Source: Pararge aegeria
Taxonomy: Eukaryota > Arthropoda > Insecta > Lepidoptera > Nymphalidae
DNA: 64,000 nt
NCBI RefSeq assembly: GCF_905163445.1
Contig: NC_053202.1
Location: 10,974,001-11,038,000, forward strand
Reading direction: 5' to 3'
The position numbers were made by a program, and so were the translations under genes. The notes under the pieces are model-generated. The model did not search any database, had not been told where the DNA came from, and saw nothing but the letters and a program-made list of their open reading frames with translations. Positions 22,889 to 36,800 of this stretch are shown piece after piece. Every line of letters begins with the position of its first letter. Position 1 is the first letter of the stretch.

Positions 22889-23300
22889 CTAGCTTTTGCC
22901 CGCGGCTTCGTCTTTCGACGTTAAGTTCAATTTTTGATTTGGTAAATTTAACTACTAAGGTTTAAAAAAATGTTTTGCTTCCAAAAGAAAAAATGAACGT
23001 AAATTAGTTAAAAAATCAGCAACTTTAATCTAATAACTTTGGAAATTCCAACTCCAAAGGCATCAAGACTTTAGTTTTGAAAATTTGTGAAACACGAATT
23101 TCTTTTTTTTTAATCGAAAAGATCTAATCAAAGTCAAAGTCAAAAATATCTTTATTCAAGTAGGCCCATAGGTGGCACTTTTGATGCGTACATAGGAATT
23201 ACACGGTAGTGAGATGATGGCGATAACCACATTCGTAAACTTAAAACTAAAGCTACGTCCTGGTCTAAGACGAAGCCCACAACAAACTTAGTCGGGTGTT
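22889..23300 (-). mobile_element. Helitron 3' end and LINE-2t tail
   Basis: 22889 starts ctagcttttgcccgcggctt (complement of a Helitron 3' terminus). 23134-23300 is a reverse-oriented LINE tail (tttattcaagtaggcccata ... tggtctaagacgaagcccac) also present at 31558-31750. Confidence 0.5.
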
Positions 23301-24205
23301 TTTTTTTTGTTATCACCATCTCACAATGTCATTTTAAATTATTAGAAGAGCAAGCTGGTTAGAGCAATAATTTACACCCAAGCTTTTTTATCGTTTACGT
23401 AGTCCTTTATACTATAATAGGACTTTTCTATAAGCTTACGTTTAATACAAACTTTGAACTTTTTAAGAGACATCTAATATCTAAGATCAAAGTTTCAAGG
23501 ATGTAACTTGAAAAATAAATTGATAAATGAAGGATTTTATAGAAACTTTCATCCCCTATTTAACCTTATTAGGATTGGAATTTTCAAAAATCCCTTCTTA
23601 GCGGTTGCCTACATTGTAATAACTATCTGTGAGCAAAATGTCAGCCCGATCCGTCAAGTGGCTAGAGCTGTGCGTTGATAGATCAGTCAGTCAGTCATGT
23701 TTGCCTTTTATATATATATATATAGATAACCGAACAAATACGTAATGACATAGGCAAACCAGCAAAAATGATTTTGCTCCATCGAGACAATGTCCCCGAA
23801 GCCGGAAGCCATATCTTTGCGGTGCGTATTAGAAGCGAAGCAAAACGCTTCGTACGTATCAATGGGACTACTACGTGAAATAGAAGGTAACCGGCGGATA
23901 AAATAAAAAGCATAACTGAGAAGTGTTGAAATATTGAGCCATATACGTACGAGTAAAATCTATGTAATACACAATCGTGTTTGAAGGCACGTAGGTTCCA
24001 AAATAAGAACACACCAGCTCTATTGAAAAGCAACCTTTATTTGTAAGGTATTAAGGCTCAGGGTATACGGAAAATCGGTACCTTGGGAACCGACCTATGG
24101 TTTTATGATAGTTTGCTGCTGCATTCCTTACATGTCGCAATGCAACTTGCAGATCAAATAAACAACTATTTATTTCATTATTTTCGAGTTGTTTTCGTTT
24201 CGACT
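23300..24205. other. Intergenic stretch, nothing recognised
   Basis: AT-rich, with a short TA run near 23.71 kb. A 112-codon minus-strand open frame (23695-24033) lacks codon structure or family motifs. Confidence 0.35.
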
Positions 24206-24209
24206 TAAA

Positions 24210-24460
24210 CGATTCATCATCATCATATCAACCCATTACCACTGGTCTCCACCCACATTGAGATGGCGTTAAGGCCGTAGTCCACAACGCTGGCCCAGGG
24301 CGGATTGGTGAACTCCCCACACCTTTGAGAACATTATGTAGAACTCTCAGGCATGCAGGTTTTGCACACGATGTTTTCCTTCACCGTTGAAGCAAGTGAC
24401 ATATAAATAACTTAAAACGCATATAACTAAGAAAAGTTAGAGGTGCTGGGATACGAGAAA
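24210..24460 (-). repeat. SINE3 copy
   Basis: Starts with the terminal '(cat)n atatcaaccc' and runs through 'ttaaggccgtagtccacaac' to 'gtgctgggatacgag', a reversed and decayed B box. Confidence 0.65.
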
Positions 24461-24593
24461 ATATATTCGCACATCGACAACGGATGTACAACATCAAACA
24501 AATATTGTAGACTAAACAAAAAAAATGGTATAGAGTACCTAGGTAATATCAGTAGAATAAGTGATAAAGTTGTTTTCATGCCGTCAACTCACC

Positions 24594-24790
24594 TAATCTA
24601 GTAACGTATTAAATAAACAGGCTCCAAATTAAAAGAGAAAGTTACACTAAAAAGAACCCAGCAATACTCGCGAGACGGCAAGCGCCTGCTTGCATTTCAA
24701 CGTCACTGCTATAAAATAAAGTTCGCATTACTGGCTCGCCAATCGCAACGCGTTAACACTGCCGAGCAAACGTACAGTTCTGTACAGTCA
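24594..24790 (-). promoter_or_regulatory. Candidate 5' UTR exon/promoter of the SLC10-like gene
   Basis: On the minus strand this non-repetitive, GC-richer block ends in a strong donor (TTAG|GTGAGTTG at about 24594). It contains an ATTGG box near 24750. The first coding exon at 8400 needs an upstream non-coding exon, and this is one candidate. The link is inference. Confidence 0.25.
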
Positions 24791-24864
24791 GTTGCGCTCA
24801 CATGGTTTAAATTTTTACACCACGACTAGTAAGGCAGAAGACAAAAATTATATAAACTCAATAA

Positions 24865-25040
24865 TATCCCTTGACAAGGGATAGAATTAACGTGTCCATA
24901 GGAGAAGAAACCTACTTTTATTAGTAGGATATTACTTCCTCCCGTGCGCCAAAGCTGATAAAGCTGTGGGGGAAGATAACATTTTGTCCATTCCCCGAGG
25001 ATAAAAATGTCTCCTGCTCGTGTTAGCCGCGTAGGGTGGC
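24865..25040 (+). repeat. Unclassified repeat R-B, copy 1
   Basis: Contains 'gacaagggatagaattaacg' and 'gctgataaagctgtggg'. The same order of phrases recurs at 30020-30265 and 36640-36865, with a reversed scrap at 33103-33150. Confidence 0.6.
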
Positions 25041-25049
25041 ACTAGAAAA

Positions 25050-25560
25050 AATACTAGCCGTTGCATGCGACTTTGTCCGCTTTAAACTACTACTATGCAA
25101 AAAAAAAACTGCTATTACCTGGCTCATTGAAATTACAAAAAAAAAAAAATCGGTATTAAAAGTATATATTCCAAACTACAGTCTATCTTTTATTATTAAA
25201 CACCAATTTAGTTCTAGAATGCAATCTTCAGAGTAGTAAGTGATGATGCAGTCTAAAATGGTAGCGGGCTAACCTGTTCTCTCTAAATCGCTTGGCCGTT
25301 GTCAGTAGGGTGGTAACTTGCCACGGCCAAAGCCTCTCACAATACCACTTGCTTAGTGCCTTTACTCATAAGACCACAGAGCTCAACGCTGTGTCGGACT
25401 CAGGGCCAGGTACTGGTTAACGGTCTTATACTTATTTGTGTTCTAATAAAGTTTTATTGGTTATCATCATCGAAATCATGTCAATCATGTCCACTGCTGC
25501 ACATAGGTCTGTTGTAGGGAGTTTTAATTACCACGGCCGTGGGGCACTTAGGCACAATGC
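25050..25560 (-). repeat. Helitron 3' scrap, SINE2 fragment and RTE-like tail
   Basis: 25050 has 'ctagccgttgcatgcgactt'. 25240-25350 is reverse-oriented SINE2. 25450-25560 resembles the reversed RTE 3' coding remnant (tccactgctgcacataggtc). Confidence 0.45.
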
Positions 25561-25739
25561 CACTCGTTTGAGGTCACTTGACCGCCTCGTCGGGTCTAGC
25601 AACGCTGCGATTGCCTGCGTCACGAATCAGCTCTCCGTACTATGTGCTCCACTCATTGCCACTTCAGCTTCGCGTTTCTATCGCCGGCTAAATTATTCTA
25701 AATCTTCTTTTGAGATCCTTAGTTAACGCCCACTTTTAG

Positions 25740-28300
25740 GAGCCATAAGTCATCACTGGCAACACGCATTATTCAAACACTTTGGCCTTCAGGGACTGGA
25801 GGTATCTTGGACGAAAAGATATCACGGACTTTCCCGAACACTAATTGTACTACAAAAATTGTAAGGAAAGGACACGATGGAGAGACATATATATACATAT
25901 ATATATATAGCACAATATTACTCGCCATAGGAGTGATCACGTTCCTGTCATAAGGGACCGACTGATGATAGAGAACTGTATTATAGATAAACTAGGGTTT
26001 TTACCAGTCCCCCCCCCTCAAGTATCAAGATATCAAGGCTACCTAGTATTGAGTATTCCTGTGCTGAGAAATTAATGCTTCTGACAGACATAACGAGAAA
26101 ACGCATACTAGAAAGATGCTGAAATTTCGTAAATATATTAAGTTGGCATTAAGAATATGAATAGATATCATTTTTTTTTAATGTAATGATTTACTAAAAC
26201 AGGGTTTTTTTTACTAACCATTATTTGCAGAATGTTTAAGGAAACTAAATAAATTAATACAACTCAAGGTTTTAATTTTAATTCAAATGTCATACAGTTC
26301 ACTTTGGTAACATTACTATTCAATGGAAAATAGGATTTCATTAGGATTTTCCTAATTTACAACTACGAAATTTGTTAAGCAGTGCCGGTTCATTTAAAAT
26401 AAAGATTTTTTTTTAATGTATTTCAAAAAAATAATTATAGAATTCTATTATTTTTGACTGCTATAAAAGTTGCACGAAGAAGTGAAGAATATCCAATTTT
26501 TACCGAAAGTGTTCTTAATTCAAATTTAAAATCCCATGTCTATACTGTAAACAGAATAAACTTTGCAAGTGGTCAATATAACATCAATTACTGCTATGAC
26601 AGAATGTCGTGACGCGAAATCACAACATTTATATATTATTAAATGAGTATCATTAAATGTTGTATATACGCCTATAAATGTACAAAGACCACTATACTAC
26701 GCGTCGCTTGTCTGGAGTGGTACATCACATGTTGAGGTCATCGATGACGTTAACCCATAAGTTTTCCCTACCAAAAATCGCTCAACGGCGGCTTAAGGAG
26801 TTTTTAATTCAAAATTCCGTAAAAATATTATTTAAATGTTAATAAAATATTGCAGTCACTATATGCAGTCCCATCATAAGTTTTCCGCATGACTTTTCAA
26901 GAGTTTATTCAACTACGCAGGATGTTTTTGTAACATACCCTTTTGTAGTACTAGATAATTGAAGTTGTAAAAGAATTTTAATTTAAAATTCTATTCTAAA
27001 AGGCTCTTTGCATTTAGATTAGTTTTTAAACCCTCGCATGAAAAAGATGGGTGTTGTTTGATTCTATCTGTTTGTATATTATTATTGTTGTACAAATTGA
27101 TGGACTGATTTGAATGCAATTTATTGCCTGGTCTGACCTGGATGTCTAGGTTTCCCCGCAAGGACAATTAAAGAAGTAAGAATGTCTGAATTTATTCAGG
27201 TTTGTTGTGTGAAGTTAGCTCAGGGAAACCGCATTGGTTAATTTAAGGCTGTAGGCTAGATTTGTGAGAACTTGGAGCTAAACTTCACCACACTTTCCTT
27301 GAGCGGTTTAGCAGGCTTAAGTTAAATGGACTGCAGCATCTAGTTATTCCTAACTTCTATTATAAATGTGAAAGTGTGTGTGCTTGTTTTTGCTTCTTCT
27401 ATGTTCTTACTATACAACAAATCAACTTGTTTTCAGCAGTGTTGGTTAAAAGGACATGGCTTCTTCTTTTCTACCACTTTTTATCCCAGGAAAACAAATG
27501 GTTCTTAACAATCTGTATTTATCGCAGAAGAAGTATGTGGGCAATACTTTGTGATTTGTTTGAAGTTGTTCTTTATAAAACTTGGGTTGTAGGTTTAATA
27601 TATTGTCTGAGGCATGGAGGTCATTTTTTTTTTTTATCTGTATATTTTGCCATTGGCTTTTCCAACCATAATCAGATTTTGTGGTTTGTCCGGCACATAT
27701 AAGGCAACATTGTTTAATTTTGTATTCCAGCAAATATCCACCCAAACCAAATATTAATTATGTTTTTGTAAGTTTGTTGTTTGTATTCTCAGGCATTTAG
27801 TATTTGTGTCTGTAAACAGTCTCTGTGCCAAGGTGTTGGGATGTTTTTCTGATCAGACATTTTTCTTGGAGTACATGTTTGATCATGGACGATAAGTTAA
27901 ACAAAAAAGGATCCAACACACTTAGAGCTATTTTAGCTTGGATTTTTTTTCATCCCTGATTAGATTGGTTCTTCAATGTATCAATAGAAGTTATGTCACT
28001 GGGTTTTTTTTTTGTTGAGTGAAGGTAATGACTAATAGGGTAACTAGCAACTCAACTACCTTTGTAAATTATCTAACTCTGTGGTGACTTTTAAAAATAG
28101 TTTTGTAGCTTAATTTTCCTATCCAATGTTACTGCAGGACAGTGGGCTTAGACTCACTATGCTGCTCTTATACAGGTTAGAAGACCCTAAATCTACGATG
28201 GTTGGATCCAATTTAATTAGTTACTAAAAGTTTTAGATGAAGGTTTGTATAAATGGTAAACACAGTTAAATTAAAATGGAATAAAAATTTATCTTCAACA
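25740..28300. other. Long non-coding stretch, largely unique
   Basis: No SINE boxes, Helitron ends or splice-bounded ORFs apart from a decayed Helitron-like 5' end near 27.36 kb. A 108-codon plus-strand open frame at 27376-27702 is hydrophobic by AT content and looks accidental. It may be intergenic between SLC10-like and MARCHF5. Confidence 0.35.
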
Positions 28301-28344
28301 TAGTACATCAAAAGTTACAAAAAATTGTGATTATTCTTTTAAAA

Positions 28345-28440
28345 TAACTTACGTAAAGTAGACCAGACGTCTCTGTTGTGTGTGTTCTCTGTCGAAGACC
28401 GTAATTGTGATCACTGTTTAACTTAAAGTCACGTTTATTT
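28345..28440 (-). promoter_or_regulatory. Second candidate minus-strand 5' UTR exon
   Basis: On the minus strand the block ends in TTTAC|GTAAGTTATT, a strong donor. It sits about 850 bp upstream of MARCHF5 and would make a divergent promoter. No transcript evidence; inference only. Confidence 0.2.
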
Positions 28441-29286
28441 TAAAAATATACTATGGTGATATCGGTTTAATTAATCAATTTGTTTGTTTTCAATACCTTA
28501 TTTAACACAAATTTCATTCGTAGGTATTACTAAATTGAGCACCTCACAAGTGGCAAAACTTCAACAGGTCGAGAGCAGTACATTCGAAAGTCAAAACCAC
28601 CTGACACTGACGTCTATCATCTGATACTTGACAGCAATAATACAGATCTCAGATAAAGGACCTGTTTTAGCACAGTATTATTGATACGAGATAAGACCAA
28701 GATTTTTTTTTTCTTTATTCATAATCATATTGTATTTCACAACACGCAAACGAAAAAAAAAAAGAAGAGACGTTGTACAGCAAAGATTGCAAGTATATTG
28801 TGATATACATGATCACTCTGCCGTGCATGCCGTAAGGAAATGGGAAAGGTATATCACGTTACAGCCAGTAAGTCAAAAGAAGTAATCTTAGTTAGGTGAT
28901 TGGTCTAAAGTCCATTATTACTCTGTGTTACAGTTCTATAGCTGTCACATCAGGCCTTAAAAGACTTGAATCCATAGCCGTAAAAAAAATAAAAAATAAA
29001 ATAACTGTCACATCGTGACGTGATTGTCAACACTCAACTGTCAACAAATGTCAATGGTAAGAGCAAGGAAATGGAATCATTCGAAAGCCATACCGACGGA
29101 TGACGAAAAAAATAACAGATTGATTACAAAAGTCACACATTGCCCAGTTTGCCCTAATTGTCCTTTAAACAAACAATTTTGTGAGTGCTAAAGTATACCT
29201 CCGCAATAACGGAACGCGCACTGAAAGTACGGTCGTAGTGAGTGAAAATCAAAACAAGTTTTCTGCTTTCGTAAGCAGTGTTAACG

Positions 29287-29445
29287 ATGATTAGCGAGGA
29301 CAAAGTTGGACAGCCAAGTGCTAGTGCTCTACAACCTGCGGAGGATGAGAATGCGAAGTCCTGCTGGGTTTGCTTCGCTACCGAGGCTGACGATAGATTG
29401 GCTGCCTGGGTGCAACCGTGCAAATGTATTGGTACCACTAAGTGG
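29287..29445 (+). CDS. MARCHF5: MARCHF5 exon 1
   Basis: Start codon, short acidic N-terminus and the first half of the RING-CH domain (CWVCFATEADDR ... CKC). Donor is AAGTGG|GTAAGT; phase 0. Confidence 0.93.
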
Positions 29446-32400
29446 GTAAGTGCGCGTTATCGTTTTCAGAATTATTGACCGGGAATATTACCTCTACAAC
29501 AAACCAAATACATTTTTTTCCTACTAACACCAGCTTGTGCATTTTTTTCTTTTCTTTATTCTTTCCCATAGGGAGAAGGCAAACTTAAAACTAAGACTCC
29601 ATTCCATTTTGAGCTAGTCAAAAGGATGATAAGGTAAAAGTAAAGGAAAATTAAACAAATTGAGATTTCAAGAGATATATTTTATTTAAATCTGTAAAGC
29701 TTATTAACTGGGCAAATATTATAATACACACAGCTATATCTTAAGGGAATGAAACCTTTTCACATATTTTAAGGTTACAAATTTATTTTATTGCCGAAAC
29801 TTTCTAGGTAATTCATTCGAATAACATTTGTGCTTGTACCAGGAAGATATAATGAAAAATCCAAATCACATAAATCTTGTGTTTATAAGTTCAAATACAG
29901 TTGGCTGTAAACAATGAATAGATTAAGAGGAGGTAAGAGGTGAAAAAGAATTTATTACTTATTTTTTAATTTTGTATGTAACAAAAAAAATGTAAGAGAG
30001 TGAGGATTTTTTGCAGCAATTCAGGAGACAAAAATTATATCCTGTGATTATATCGCCTGAAAGGGGACATAATGTGTCCAGTGTCCACCTGCTAAAGCAC
30101 GGGAACATAGAATAGGAAAAGTTTACCCTGTTTATCATTACAAATGTATTATATTGCTAGCGACAAAGTTCTGAGATTTGATAAATCTGAGAAGATGATT
30201 TTTTACCCTTCAACCATAATTCAAATAATTGTCTCCTGCCCATGCTAGCCATGCTATAAAGAAATTGCAGGCAAGGGAATAAAAGTAGATTAATTCATTC
30301 GCATTCACACTCGATAAACGCCGTTGGTGTAACATATGAAAGTAAAATTTAATATTGAAAAGAAAGAAAATTACTTCTGTGTATTTATCTAACCTTTGAC
30401 ATAAATTCAATATTAACAATGATAAAGAAATTGTATCAAAGAACAATGCAATTATTCACTATTTAGGCCTACAATGGCAAAGTATGCCACTGAATTTATC
30501 AATCATGTCATAATATAACACTTAATTTTGCGAAACTAAGGACTATCATGATAAGAATGTGATTCATAATAATAATAAAGTTTTTAACACATTATTTCTT
30601 TGTTGTCTTTGTTTTCATAGGCAAAAGATTTATTTCCTTCATTGAAGTGAAATATGAGATAAATATTTATATTTACAAATGTTTTAATCATGAAAATATA
30701 AACATATTATATACAAATTTTATATGATTTACACAAACATTCTGAAACCCATATTGTTTTGGGGTGCCTATTTTGAAATAAATGTTAGTGCAATGGGAAT
30801 GCACTACAGCCAGAACTTTACAGGCGGAAAAAACCCTCCTGGTGTCTTAGTCGGTACTGAAATGGGCTATCACTTTTGCCATTTTTTTATTTGTCCTTTG
30901 TATTAGTACCTCTAGGATATGGCTGTGTTTCTTGCCACATATAACTTGAGTATGTTCAAGGCAAGGGTAAATAGAATAGGCTTTATGTAGGCAAGCGTGC
31001 AAAAAAAAAATGTATACTATATGTTGTCTATATATTTCATATGACGAATCAAATAACATGCATTACAAATCTGTGGCAAAAAGATTATCACATTAATGAT
31101 AAACATGTAGAAATTTGATTACACGTTGCTGTGATACTTTGTACTGAGTAAGTTTCTTTATTCAAGTATATTTATTATTAAAACTTATTTATATTACTGT
31201 AATGTACTTACAAATTGTATATAACTACTATGTTTTTTAATGTAATTAAGATATTATAAACAGCCCATTATACACTTGATTTAGAAAAAACATGTCATAA
31301 AAGTTATATTATATTTTTGGTTTATATAATGTTTATCTCGAAAGTAAATAGGTTAACAACCATCTGCAAAATAAGAAAGGTAGGAGAAATAATTTAGTGT
31401 AACGTTGACGTTGAATGTTATCTAACTGGGAAATGTTTCTTTAATGTTGCAGACAATTACAAATAGACTGGTTCCTACTTTGTCTTCATTGATACAAACT
31501 TCTTAGCATTTCATTAATTAACAGTGTGGTTGCCAGGCCTACTGACTGGCAGACTAGGAAGTCAAAGTCAAAGTCAAATATTTCTTTATTCAAATAGGCA
31601 CATAGATGGCACTTTTGATGCATTGATTGCATACAAAATGTGTACACAGTAGTGAGTAGTGATAACTACATTCGTGAACTTAAAACTAAAGCTCCGTGGG
31701 TTCCAAACGCGCCCTGGTCTAAGAAGGAGAACACAACAAACTAAGGGTGTTCTTTCGTTATCACCAGGGTGGTCGAACCCACAGCCTTGGGTGAAAACAG
31801 AAAACAGGGTCGCTGCAAGCTGCGTAAATCGGCCGTCAACTCACATAACTCAATTGCTTAAAACTCAATTGCTCATAACTTGGCAGAGATAGAGGAACGA
31901 ACTAGGAGTCGAACTCGGAGCCTCGAAAGTGAATAAAAGCCCTACCCACTGGGCTATCACCGCTTCATTACTTCCCCGGACGAGATCTGTCACAAAAAGC
32001 TTTAGGTACTACTACTGACTTTAGGTACTTTGCAGTGGTGCATCGCGAAGTGTACTGGGATATATCTCATATCGGTGAACTTTGCAAGGGTGCTATACAC
32101 TGACCTTAATATGCCTGATCAACGCCTTTAAAGTGATTGGACTCCTAACAAAAGATTATCAGAGCCAGACTAATCCTAGTCAACAATGTTCCAAACATTA
32201 TGAGCTGTTTGCAATAAACAATCAATCATCATACTTTGAGACGTGAGAAAAAAATACATAAAAAACGCTTAAGTTGTTCTTTGTTTAAAAGATATAATAT
32301 ATGCAAAAGGGTTACGACCATCGATTAAAGGTCAACGTTTTATCTTTACTCAATTTAATCATATGCATTATCAAATTTGAAAATTCTTTATTCCTGAATT

Positions 32401-33762
32401 CTTATTTTTATTCCTTATTATGAAGCGTTCACATCATCATATCGACCTTTTTATTACAAGCCCAATACAGGGCACGGGACCCCTCCCATAATGATAAGGG
32501 GTTAAGGCCGTAGTCCACCACGCTGGCCCAGTGCGGATTGGTGGACTCCACACACCTTTGAGAATATGATGTAGAACTCTCAGGCATGCAGGTTTCCTCA
32601 CTATGTTTTCCTTCACCGTTGAAGGAAAACATCGTGAGCACATAACTTAGAAAAGTTAGAGGTGCGTGCTGGGATTCGAACTCGGCCCCCGAATTTGAAG
32701 TCGAGCTGCTACTCATTGCACTAATACCGCTTCCTCCTTTACTCAATATATTGACACTTAGGTATCTCCTTCGAGTAGATCTCTAAGCATTGGAATCAAT
32801 TAAAATTGAATTACGAAAACTCGGTTTTTTGGTGTTAAGTTACAGTATAATGAGTTGACTCATTAAATAGCTTTTGTGACTAATGAAGTGAAAATGTAAC
32901 TCAAAATAAAAATGTATCTGCAGCGGTGATAGTCTTGTAGTCCGGACTTCGGCTTCACTTCGGGGCGCCGAGTTCGAATCCCGGCACTCACCTCTAATGG
33001 GGCTGGCTGAGAAACAGTGCTGCGCGTTTTAGTATGCAGCTTTACAGAGCCAGCTCCTTTGTCACACATTTTTTTATGGGTACTGAGATGACTACTGAAT
33101 ATTTCTCCCACAGCTTTATCAACTCTCAGAGCACTGTGATAAACGACTAAGACACCGGGAGGTATCTTTGCATCGTTCTAGTCGTCGATAATGCAGTCGT
33201 ATTTATATCCATCAACTCAATGTCATGAACATAAATGTCTGACAAATATGAATTTATAGTTATCGAAAGTTTAATTATTTACCCACTTTATAAATTTATT
33301 GTAACTGACGCACAAGTGGGAATAATATCCAAACAACATGTGTGTAATAATAACGGGGCTAAACTTTAGGAACCGTTCCCTGTAAAGGGCCTGTGTTGGT
33401 TGAGAATGATGTGGTTGAGAATGATGTCGTCGAGCCCTGGGGCTCTTCTCATGGTGGGCTTTCGCGCTCGCCCCACTCCCCCGGTGACGCCGTAGCTACC
33501 CCTCAGGTGGTTAACGGCAAGTGTCCTTTCGAAAAATGAAAAATAAATAAATAATAAATAAATATACTACGACAATACACACATCGACATTTAGCCCCAA
33601 ACTAAGCGTAGCTTGTGTTATGGGTACTATGATAGCTGTTTAATATTTTTATGAATATAATACACATAAATACTTATAATATACAGATAAACTTAATGAT
33701 AGTGATAGTCATGCAGGTTATAATATTTATGTTATATATTTTATTTGTATTTATATGTAATA

Positions 33763-33817
<55 letters not shown>

Positions 33818-36800
33818 ATTTTATTTATATTTATATATTTGTATAATTTTTAAATCTTATTTATTGCACCACCTACCTCTTTTCTATGTTTTTTCCTTTT
33901 ACGCCATTGGTTGCCTGGAAGAAATCGCTATGTAGCGATAAGGCCACCAAATTGTACTCTCTCGATATGTATTTATATCTTTGTAACTACTTTTTTTTTC
34001 TTTGGTGTACAATAAAAGTGTATTCATTCATTAATAAACACACAGACACTGAAAAACAATCATGTACATCACACAAACATTTTCCAGCTATGGGAATCGA
34101 ACCCACGGCCTAGGACTTAGAAAGCAGGGTCGCTGCCAACTGCGCCAGTCGGCCGTCGAAAATGAAAATGAGAATGATGAATTTCTAATTAAGACATCAA
34201 TTCTGTATTCTTACTTTACAGGTACACCAAAGCTGCCTCCAGCGGTGGGTGGACGAAAAACAGAGGGGCAACATAAGCAGAAAGGTCCTGTGTCCGCAGT
34301 GCAAAGCCGAATACATCGTAGTGTTCCCCTCGATGGGTGCCTTCGTCGCGCTGCTAGATTCCCTTGAGGAGATCACACACAAGATTAGCCCCTTCATAGC
34401 GGGTGGGGTGTTGCTGGGCTCTATATACTGGATAGCCATCACCTACGGCGCAGTCACAGTCATGCAGGTTAGAGTTATATTTATCTCTGAATTATATCCC
34501 GATAGTTATTGGCCACATTCTTCGCATGCATTTATTACGCTTAAAAGTCGTTGATTGGTTGCTTATTTAGGGCCTAAAGGAATCCCCGGGCGTCTAACAA
34601 AGTCAACAGAAGGCGCATGATGTGGTGGTTTTTAGTTTAGGTATACCCCCTTTGGAGGGGGGAGTCCCACATAACCTCCGTCCTGCTCAAGGGTCGGAGG
34701 TAGGAATAGAGCTTTTCCACGACGCCAAACAAAAAGGCGTAAAGGAATGACAAGCAAACAGACAAACCCTTTCGGATTTATTAAGGATCTCATTCTAGTC
34801 GGAATTCAAGGTCAGCTAAGGTGCTATTCCAAGGCCATGGTAAGCATTTAAACAAGATGGTTTTTTATATGGTGCTTGCTTGAGAAATAGCGAGGCAACA
34901 TAAGAAAGGCGTACTGTGCACTGCGAAGCCGAGTACAACGTTGCGTTATCCTCGATGCATGCCTTCGTCGCGTTGATAGATTCCCTGGAGGAGATTCCAT
35001 TCATCTCTTTGAATGATTTCCCACTGGCTGTTACCGGCATTCTTCGTATGCGTTTAGAAAGTATACGAACGTATGCGTGAGATAAAACGTCGTCGATTGG
35101 TTTCTCAGTTAGGGCGTAAAGGAAGGACAAGCAAACAGACAAACACTTTTGGATTTAATTAGGATGTCATTCTACTCGGTTGTCAAAGTCAGCTAAGGTG
35201 CTCTGCCCAGGCCATGGTGAGCCTTTGAACAAGATGTTGTCATATGCGGTGTGTGCTTGAGAAAAAAAACTTGATTTTCTACTCGGCTCTATACATATAC
35301 TGATTAGCTATAATATACGGCGTAGTCACAGCAATGTTGGGTAGAGTTCTCTTTGCCCGCGTAAATAACGCACTCCAGGTTTGAATGGTTTGTGTAATAT
35401 GCATTGGCGTCCCCTTGCTTATACAACTTCTAAAGTGTCAGGAGTAACTTGATTTTTGTTTTGCATGTGATGTAGCCGGTCCATATCTGATTTCATTTAG
35501 CTTAAACCAATGTGGTTTACTCAAAATCTATTAGCGTTTTTGTTTCACAGACAAGTCTCAGAGACATTTAATAATGTACTTATAAAGCCTGTTATATAAT
35601 ATAAAAATTGCTTAAAATAATATTTGTCTTAGCGAAGTATGTTAATTTCAATACAGCGTTTAAAATACTTCCAAAAAACACCATTGTTTCGCTCGCCTCG
35701 GCAATAAAAGAAACATGGTTAACATTATAACAATAAATGGATTTTTAACAAAGAAATTATCTATCGTTCCGTCTGGTGACATACTTTTTGCATTTATTAG
35801 TGTGGTGTACAATTATTTCATATACCTAACTTCACTTACTTCTAAGTTCTATAACATAGTGTGTGTGATGCTAAATCACCAGATTTTACCTATTATTTTA
35901 CCTATATTGTACGAGTGGCGCAGTGGGCAGCGACCCTGCTTTCTGAGTCCAGGGTTCGATTCCCACAACTGGAAAATGTTTGTGTGATGAACATGAATGT
36001 TTTTTAGTGTCTGGGTGTTTATCTGTTTACTATAAGTATTTATGTGTATTATAGTTATCAGCTAACTTAGTACCCATAACACAAGCTACGCTTACTTTGG
36101 GGCTAGATGGCGATATTGTCGTAGTATATTTATTTATTTATTTATTATTCACAAAGTCAAACACGTATACTGTACCGTATTAGTGTGTACCTATACATAA
36201 AAAGGAATCTATCATACACTTTATTATACAACATAAATAAAGTAATAAAGAACACATTCGACTTAAAAGAAGGGTACATTAGGCGACCTTTAGACCTCAT
36301 CGCTTAAAAGATGCTCATGTAAACAGGGCGTTATACAAAGCGGCGTTACGTCTGACGCTAAACTTTACTAGCATGTCGAGGTCATTGGTGACGCGAACCC
36401 GTAAGGTATTCTTCTAGCAAAAGTCGCTCAACTCGGCTAAAGACAATTTAACTAATTCACAATTTTCTCGTTCATTTTGTCCTCATAAATAATAATAATA
36501 ATAATAAGTTTTTATTTAAGGCGTAAGCCATGCGCATTTGAAAGAAATACAATTCATTGACATTCAATTCACAAATTGAATTAAATACAATCATAAAAAG
36601 AATCAAAAATTCATTATCCAAATTAATATCGCCCAATTATATCGCCACTGACAAGGGATAAAATTAACGTGTCCACCTGCTACAGTACGCGAACATGGAA
36701 TAGGAGAAGTTTACCCCCGTTTATTATTAAACATATATTATTTGGATATTATTTCCACAGTGCTCTGAGAGTTGATAAAGCTGTGGGAGAAGATACATTC

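Noticed and set aside
27376..27702. 108-codon open frame
   Set aside because: Residue composition follows AT-rich sequence, no splice signals, and it starts in a Helitron-like motif.
34816..35142. 108-codon minus-strand open frame
   Set aside because: It is the antisense of the decayed MARCHF5 exon-2 duplicate.
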